This document shows, piece after piece, positions 60,135-64,000 of a stretch of DNA of 64,000 nucleotides. Origin of the DNA: Novosphingobium sp. RL4 (GTDB taxonomy: Bacteria > Pseudomonadota > Alphaproteobacteria > Sphingomonadales > Sphingomonadaceae). Each line of letters opens with the position of its first letter. Position 1 is the first letter of the stretch. The notes under the pieces are model-generated. The model ran no database searches. It was not told where the DNA came from and saw only the letters and a list, made by a program, of their open reading frames with translations. The DNA is taken from positions 1,514,001-1,578,000 of the forward strand of contig NZ_CP141944.1 of the NCBI RefSeq assembly GCF_035658495.1, in the 5' to 3' direction. Position numbers and translations under genes: made by a program.

Positions 60135-61505
60135 TCAGCTTGCTGACTTCTCGGCCTTCTTCTTCTTCATGGCATCGTGGAAACGGTCGGCCCAACCCGG
60201 CTTGACCAGCTGTTCGCCGCGGACGAGGCGAAGTTCTCCGTCCCCCACATCGCTGGTGACGGTGCTGCCCGCGGCAACGATGGCATCCGCGCCGATCCTG
60301 ACCGGGGCGACAAGGGCGCTGTTGGAGCCGATGAAGGCGCGCTCGCCAATAACGGTGCGGTGCTTGAAATAGCCGTCGTAGTTGCAGGTGATCGTACCTG
60401 CGCCGAGATTGGCGCTGGCGCCCACCGTTGCGTCGCCAACGTAAGTGAGGTGATTGGCCTTCGCGCCTTCGCCCAGTTCGGCGTTCTTGATCTCGACGAA
60501 ATTGCCGACCTTCGAACCCTCGCGCAGGATAGTGCCGGGGCGCAGGCGCGCATAAGGGCCGACCGAGACGCCGGTTTCGATGGTGGCGCCTTCAAGGTGC
60601 GAGAATGCGTGGATGGTCACATCGTTCGCCACCGTGACGCCAGGGCCGAAGACAACGTTGGGTTCGACGGTCACATCTCGGCCGAGATTCGTGTCCCAGG
60701 CGAAAAACACGGTTTCCGGCGCGATCAGGGTGGCGCCGTCGGCCATGGCGGCGATACGGCGGCGGGATTGCCAGCGCGCTTCGGCCTCGGCCAGTTCGCC
60801 GCGACTGTTGATGCCGCCCACTTCGCCCGGATCGGGGGTGACGATGACCGCACACGACTGCCCGTCGAGTGTCGCCACGTTGACGATGTCCACGAGGTAG
60901 TATTCGCCCTGGGCGTTTTCATTCCCGACGCGGGCAAGCAGGCCGAACAGGTCGGCGGACTTTACCGCCATCAGGCCCGAATTGCACAGTCGGCAGGCCC
61001 GCTGTTCCTCACTCGCGTCCTTGTATTCGACCATCATGGCAATGCGCCCGTCGTCATGGGCGAGGACGCGGCCGTATTGGAGCGGGTCTTCCGGCTCGAA
61101 ACCGAGCACGACGACGGCGGGCGAATCCTCGGCATGAAGGCGATGGATCATGGCCTGCATCGTTTCGGTGCTGACGAAAGGCACGTCACCGTAAAGGATC
61201 AGCACGTCGCCGGAAAAGCCGGCCAGCGCCGCTTCGGCCTGCTGCACTGCGTGGCCGGTGCCGAGTTGCGGTTCCTGAACGGCGATTGTCGCGCGGCTGC
61301 CGAGAGCCCGCTCAAGCTGTTCGCGTCCATGGCCCGCGACGACGACCTGCCGCTGCGGTGCCAGTGCGGCAGCGCTGTCCAGCAGGTGTTCGAGCATGGG
61401 ACGGCCCGCGATGGGATGGAGCACCTTGTGGAGATCGCTCTTCATGCGGGTGCCCTTGCCGGCGGCGAGGACGACGATTGCGAGAGGCGTGGATTGTTCG
61501 ACCAT
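60135..61505 (-). CDS. glmU: Bifunctional UDP-GlcNAc pyrophosphorylase / glucosamine-1-P acetyltransferase
   Basis: 456 residues. The N-terminal uridyltransferase domain begins IVVLAAGKGTRMKSDLHKVL and contains LYGDVPFVSTET. The C-terminal left-handed beta-helix acetyltransferase domain has the usual NFVEIKNAELGEGAKANHLT and YVGDATVGASANLGAGTIT. It makes UDP-GlcNAc from glucosamine-1-P. The start at 61505 (MVEQSTP) is used; the 12-codon longer form has no support. It is divergent from gph across 59 bases. Confidence 0.94.
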   Translation of the reverse strand: MVEQSTPLAIVVLAAGKGTRMKSDLHKVLHPIAGRPMLEHLLDSAAALAPQRQVVVAGHGREQLERALGSRATIAVQEPQLGTGHAVQQAEAALAGFSGDVLILYGDVPFVSTETMQAMIHRLHAEDSPAVVVLGFEPEDPLQYGRVLAHDDGRIAMMVEYKDASEEQRACRLCNSGLMAVKSADLFGLLARVGNENAQGEYYLVDIVNVATLDGQSCAVIVTPDPGEVGGINSRGELAEAEARWQSRRRIAAMADGATLIAPETVFFAWDTNLGRDVTVEPNVVFGPGVTVANDVTIHAFSHLEGATIETGVSVGPYARLRPGTILREGSKVGNFVEIKNAELGEGAKANHLTYVGDATVGASANLGAGTITCNYDGYFKHRTVIGERAFIGSNSALVAPVRIGADAIVAAGSTVTSDVGDGELRLVRGEQLVKPGWADRFHDAMKKKKAEKSAS

Positions 61506-61564
61506 GTGTATCACTTGCCAGCAAATTGTTGCGGTTTCCACATCGGGAAGCCACTGAGGAGGGG

Positions 61565-62251
61565 ATGACAGACTTTCCCTTCGACATCGTCGGTTTCGAC
61601 CTCGACGGAACCCTGCTTGATTCGCTTGGAGACCTTGCGGTGGCGCTCAATCATGCGCTCTCGATCGAGGGGCGGCCAGCCATTCCCGTGAGCGAGGTGC
61701 GCGATCTGGTCGGCGGCGGCGCGAGGAAGATGCTCGCGAAGGGGCTGGACGTTACCGGCGGCCCGGTTTCCGAGGCGCGGCTCGACGAACTGCATCATGA
61801 ACTGATCGCTTACTATGCCGACCATATCGCCGTGGAGACGCGGCTCTATCCCGGCGGCGAAGCGATGCTCAGGGGACTGGCGGAGCGGGGGGTCAAGCTG
61901 GCGGTCGTCACGAACAAGCTGGAACGTCTGGCGGTGAAAATCTTTGAGGAAATGGGGCTTTCTCATCATTTCTTCACGGTGATCGGCGGCGACACGCTGG
62001 GCCCCGGGCGGGCCAAACCGAAACCCGACCTCATCGATCTCATGCTGGAGCGCGCGGGGAGCGGCCGTTCCGGTGCCGTCAGGGCCGCTTTCGTGGGGGA
62101 CACCACTTACGATACGGGCGCGGCGGCGGCGGCGGGGCTGCCCTGCGTCGCGGTCAGCTTCGGCTTCAACGACAAGCCGGCCAGCGAACTGGGCGCGACG
62201 GTGGTGATCGATCATTTCGACGAACTGATCCCGGCTCTCGAAAGCCTCTGA
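61565..62251 (+). CDS. gph: Phosphoglycolate phosphatase-like HAD hydrolase
   Basis: A 228-residue HAD-superfamily phosphatase: motif I IVGFDLDGTLLDSLGDL, motif II VVTNK, the motif III lysine in AKPKPDLI and motif IV FVGDTTYDTGAA. The helical cap and length match Gph, which removes phosphoglycolate formed in DNA repair. Other small phosphate substrates are possible. The start at 61565 has GAGGAGG directly upstream. It shares a 59-base divergent promoter region with glmU. Confidence 0.85.
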   Translation: MTDFPFDIVGFDLDGTLLDSLGDLAVALNHALSIEGRPAIPVSEVRDLVGGGARKMLAKGLDVTGGPVSEARLDELHHELIAYYADHIAVETRLYPGGEAMLRGLAERGVKLAVVTNKLERLAVKIFEEMGLSHHFFTVIGGDTLGPGRAKPKPDLIDLMLERAGSGRSGAVRAAFVGDTTYDTGAAAAAGLPCVAVSFGFNDKPASELGATVVIDHFDELIPALESL

Positions 62252-62270
62252 CGTCGTTCGGCGTCGGGCT

Positions 62271-62957
62271 TCAGGCTTCTGCGCTGTCGAAGACGTAGCC
62301 GAACGAGCGGACGGTGCGGGGCAGGTGGGGCACCTGCATCGAGCGCAGCTTTCGGCGCAGGCGGCTGACCCACGAATCCACGGTGCGTTCGTCGCAGACG
62401 TCCACGCTTTTGCCGAGCACGCCGATCAGTTCGCCGCGCGTGAACACCCGGTTGGGGTTTCGTGCGAAATGATTGAGCAGGCGCTGCTCGTTGGATTGCA
62501 GGGGCACGACCAGACCCTTGTAGCGCGTCAGATGCGAATCGGGCTGGATCAGGAGATCGCCGATCTGGATCGCCGGAGTTTCTTTCCGCGCGGCTGCGGC
62601 CGGCTGGTAGATTCGCAGGCGCTGAACGAGAGCGGCCGGGGTAAGCGGCCCAATCAGATAGTCATCCGCCCCCGCATCCAGCGCGCGTGCCTGGGCGCGC
62701 TGGTCAGGTTCGGGCAGGATCATGGTCACGTGGAGCGGGTGGTCGTGAATACGGTCACGAAGCAGGCCGCACAGCTGAAGTCCCGACAATTCAGGCAGAA
62801 GCCAGTCCAGGAAGACCCAGGTCGGTGCCTTGGAAATACGTACGCAAAGGTCGGTGGCATTCGTCACTTCCGCCTCGAAGGAGAGGAAGCTGTCACGAAC
62901 GGCGCTGACATGGGCAAGGTCGCCCGAAGTCAGCACGATGTCGCCAGATTTGATCAT
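62271..62957 (-). CDS. OmpR/PhoB family regulator with a degenerate receiver
   Basis: 228 residues. The N-terminal receiver-like domain keeps Asp51 (VFLDWLLPELSG) but lacks the N-terminal acidic pair (the segment reads VLTSGDLAH). It has Pro82 where the conserved Thr/Ser sits, and Gly103 in place of the switch lysine (DDYLIGPL). The C-terminal winged-helix domain is normal (NEQRLLNHFARNPNRVFTRG, ERTVDSWVSRLRRKLRS). It may be controlled without classical phosphorylation. No histidine kinase is adjacent. The start at 62957 is preferred over 63014 because a GGGA element lies upstream. It is divergent from the partial TonB receptor gene. Confidence 0.83.
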   Translation of the reverse strand: MIKSGDIVLTSGDLAHVSAVRDSFLSFEAEVTNATDLCVRISKAPTWVFLDWLLPELSGLQLCGLLRDRIHDHPLHVTMILPEPDQRAQARALDAGADDYLIGPLTPAALVQRLRIYQPAAAARKETPAIQIGDLLIQPDSHLTRYKGLVVPLQSNEQRLLNHFARNPNRVFTRGELIGVLGKSVDVCDERTVDSWVSRLRRKLRSMQVPHLPRTVRSFGYVFDSAEA

Positions 62958-63116
62958 GGTGTCCCGGGTTTCAACAGGAGTGATCCGCCCACATAGTGCC
63001 ACATCGGCTGCCATTCACGTGTCAAATTTGTCATGTTTGGCCGTCACAATCACGTCAAAAAAATTACAAGAAAGCAACATGGATGTGACGCGGGCCGCGC
63101 TTAGTCAGCCTCCCTG

Positions 63117-63154
63117 TCGCCCCGACGGGCGAGCCCCTTGCCGCGACTGCAAGG
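63117..63154 (+). promoter_or_regulatory. Two hairpins in the leader of the second TonB receptor gene
   Basis: TCGCCC-CGAC-GGGCGA (63117-63132) and CCTTGC-CGCGACT-GCAAGG (63136-63154) follow each other 30-70 bases upstream of the start codon. Upstream, 63020-63060 is A/T-rich with repeated TGTCA/CGTCA elements and probably contains the promoter. Confidence 0.4.
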
Positions 63155-63184
63155 CGGAAAGCAAAGCATTTCAGGGAGTTTTAC

Positions 63185-64000
63185 ATGATTCGCCACGCCA
63201 TCCGTCTGGCGGCTACGTGCAGCATCGTCGCGTTGAGCCAGGCGCCGGTCGCCGCTTTCGCTGACGAAGCAGCAACAAGCGCTGCGGCCGCCGAAAGTGA
63301 TGCCTCGGTGCCGATCATCGTCACCGCTACCAAGCGCGAGACCGATCTCCAGAAGACGCCGATCGCGATTGCCGTCATCGGCAGCGCGGATATCGAGAAG
63401 CAGCACGTCCAGAGCCTGATCGACCTTGCCAGCGGCACCGTGCCGTCGCTGCGCGTCGCCACGTTCGAGGCGCGCCAGTCGGCGCTTACTGTCGGTATTC
63501 GCGGCATCGTGCCCTTCGACGCAAACCAGACCGCGCGTGACCAGGGCGTGGGCGTCTACCTTGACGGCGTATACCTCGGCCGCCAGCAGGGACTGAATGC
63601 GGCGCTGTTCGATGTGCAGCGCATCGAAGTGCTGCGCGGGCCGCAGGGCACGTTGTTCGGCCGCAATACGGAAGGCGGCGCGCTGTCCATCGTCACCAAG
63701 GCGCCGACCGGCGAATTCGGCGGCCGCGTGGAGGCCGGCATCGGCAACTACGGCCAGCGCAATGGCGAAGCGCACATCGACTTCCCCGAATTCCACAACA
63801 TCTCGATCAAGGTCGACGGCGTCTACCAGCACCAGGACGCCACGGTGAAGAACCCGCTCGCCGGGCAGACGGGCTGGAACTACTACGACCGCGTGGGTGG
63901 CCGAATCCAGGCCCAGTGGAAGCCGTTCGAGGGGCTGACCGCGAACATCTCGTTCGACAAGTCGCGTGATGACAACACGCCGATGTACAGCCAGCTCATC
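63185..64000 (+). CDS. TonB-dependent receptor, 3' partial
   Basis: 272 codons are visible and the gene runs off the window. It has a signal peptide (RLAATCSIVALSQAPVAAFA), then a TonB-box-like and plug region: IIVTATKRETDLQKTPIAIA, VGVYLDGVYLGRQQG and RIEVLRGPQGTLFGRNTEGG. The first barrel strands follow. The VTATKR/QKTPIAI wording is typical of sphingomonad receptors for diverse organic substrates. It lacks the STN domain of the receptor at 33052, so it does not signal to a FecR. CAGGGAG lies eight bases upstream of the ATG. The degenerate-receiver regulator is divergent and may control it. Confidence 0.88.
   Translation, partial: MIRHAIRLAATCSIVALSQAPVAAFADEAATSAAAAESDASVPIIVTATKRETDLQKTPIAIAVIGSADIEKQHVQSLIDLASGTVPSLRVATFEARQSALTVGIRGIVPFDANQTARDQGVGVYLDGVYLGRQQGLNAALFDVQRIEVLRGPQGTLFGRNTEGGALSIVTKAPTGEFGGRVEAGIGNYGQRNGEAHIDFPEFHNISIKVDGVYQHQDATVKNPLAGQTGWNYYDRVGGRIQAQWKPFEGLTANISFDKSRDDNTPMYSQLI

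Noticed and set aside
1..64000. CRISPR arrays, insertion sequences, phage genes, rRNA or tRNA genes
   Set aside because: No regularly spaced repeats, transposase or integrase motifs, or tRNA/rRNA signatures were seen on either strand by reading; a tool scan could still find a cryptic one.

Overview
The window is about 66-67% GC and almost fully coding, with dense high-GC3 genes. The gene set (two TonB-dependent receptors, a FecI/FecR pair, HdaA, DUF2794, PurS/PurQ as separate proteins, an OPT transporter, PepSY/DUF3649/DUF3325 proteins) points to an alphaproteobacterium of the Sphingomonadales, Novosphingobium/Sphingobium-like. This placement rests on protein families and base composition, not on a marker gene. 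I saw no rRNA, tRNA, CRISPR array or intact insertion sequence.

Layout. 1-5.1 kb: quinate/shikimate use (3-dehydroshikimate dehydratase fused to an HPPD-like half, a shikimate dehydrogenase, an aromatic-acid MFS carrier, a LysR regulator). 5.2-11.1 kb: an OPT transporter, a PepSY-flavodoxin-reductase membrane flavoprotein with a Fur-like site upstream, and threonine aldolase behind a hairpin-rich leader. 11.4-14.8 kb: a NarL-type two-component pair followed by a UPF0104 membrane protein. 14.8-15.9 kb: a lower-GC orphan membrane protein bracketed by a 12-bp direct repeat. 16.0-22.8 kb: a tightly packed six-gene minus-strand operon (class III aminotransferase, polytopic membrane protein, UbiA prenyltransferase, HAD phosphatase, small dehydrogenase subunit, GMC oxidoreductase). 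I read it as a candidate lipid-linked sugar pathway. 23.1-28.8 kb: a class A penicillin-binding protein, an endo/exonuclease/phosphatase-family protein, a secreted protein of unknown function, a 103-residue orphan and a glutathionyl-hydroquinone reductase.

28.9-40.2 kb is the most interesting accessory block. A DUF3649-PepSY-DUF3325 iron-reduction operon with a second Fur-like site lies divergent from a FecI sigma factor, a FecR anti-sigma factor, a 1070-residue STN-type TonB receptor with EF-hand-like loops, and a secreted purple-acid-phosphatase-like enzyme. A secreted tyrosine-phosphatase-like protein converges on it, and a rare regulator with two TetR DNA-binding domains follows, with a perfect 18-bp palindrome in front. 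Together this looks like surface-signalled uptake of a phosphorylated or iron-bound ligand. 40.3-45.1 kb: a redox/electrophile-stress group (DoxX, AraC, LysR, two pirins, an OsmC-like protein missing one cysteine), with several inverted repeats in its promoter regions.

45.1-64 kb is mostly core genome: a PurN-YjbR fusion, purM, a DUF2066 protein, hdaA, cysE, DUF2794, two DUF4328 paralogues, an SDR, purS-purQ, a GGDEF-EAL protein, glmS, a TIGR00266 protein, a TPR protein, glmU, gph, an OmpR-type regulator with a degenerate receiver, and the start of a second TonB receptor that runs off the end. glmS and glmU, which make UDP-GlcNAc, lie within 5 kb of each other but are separately transcribed.
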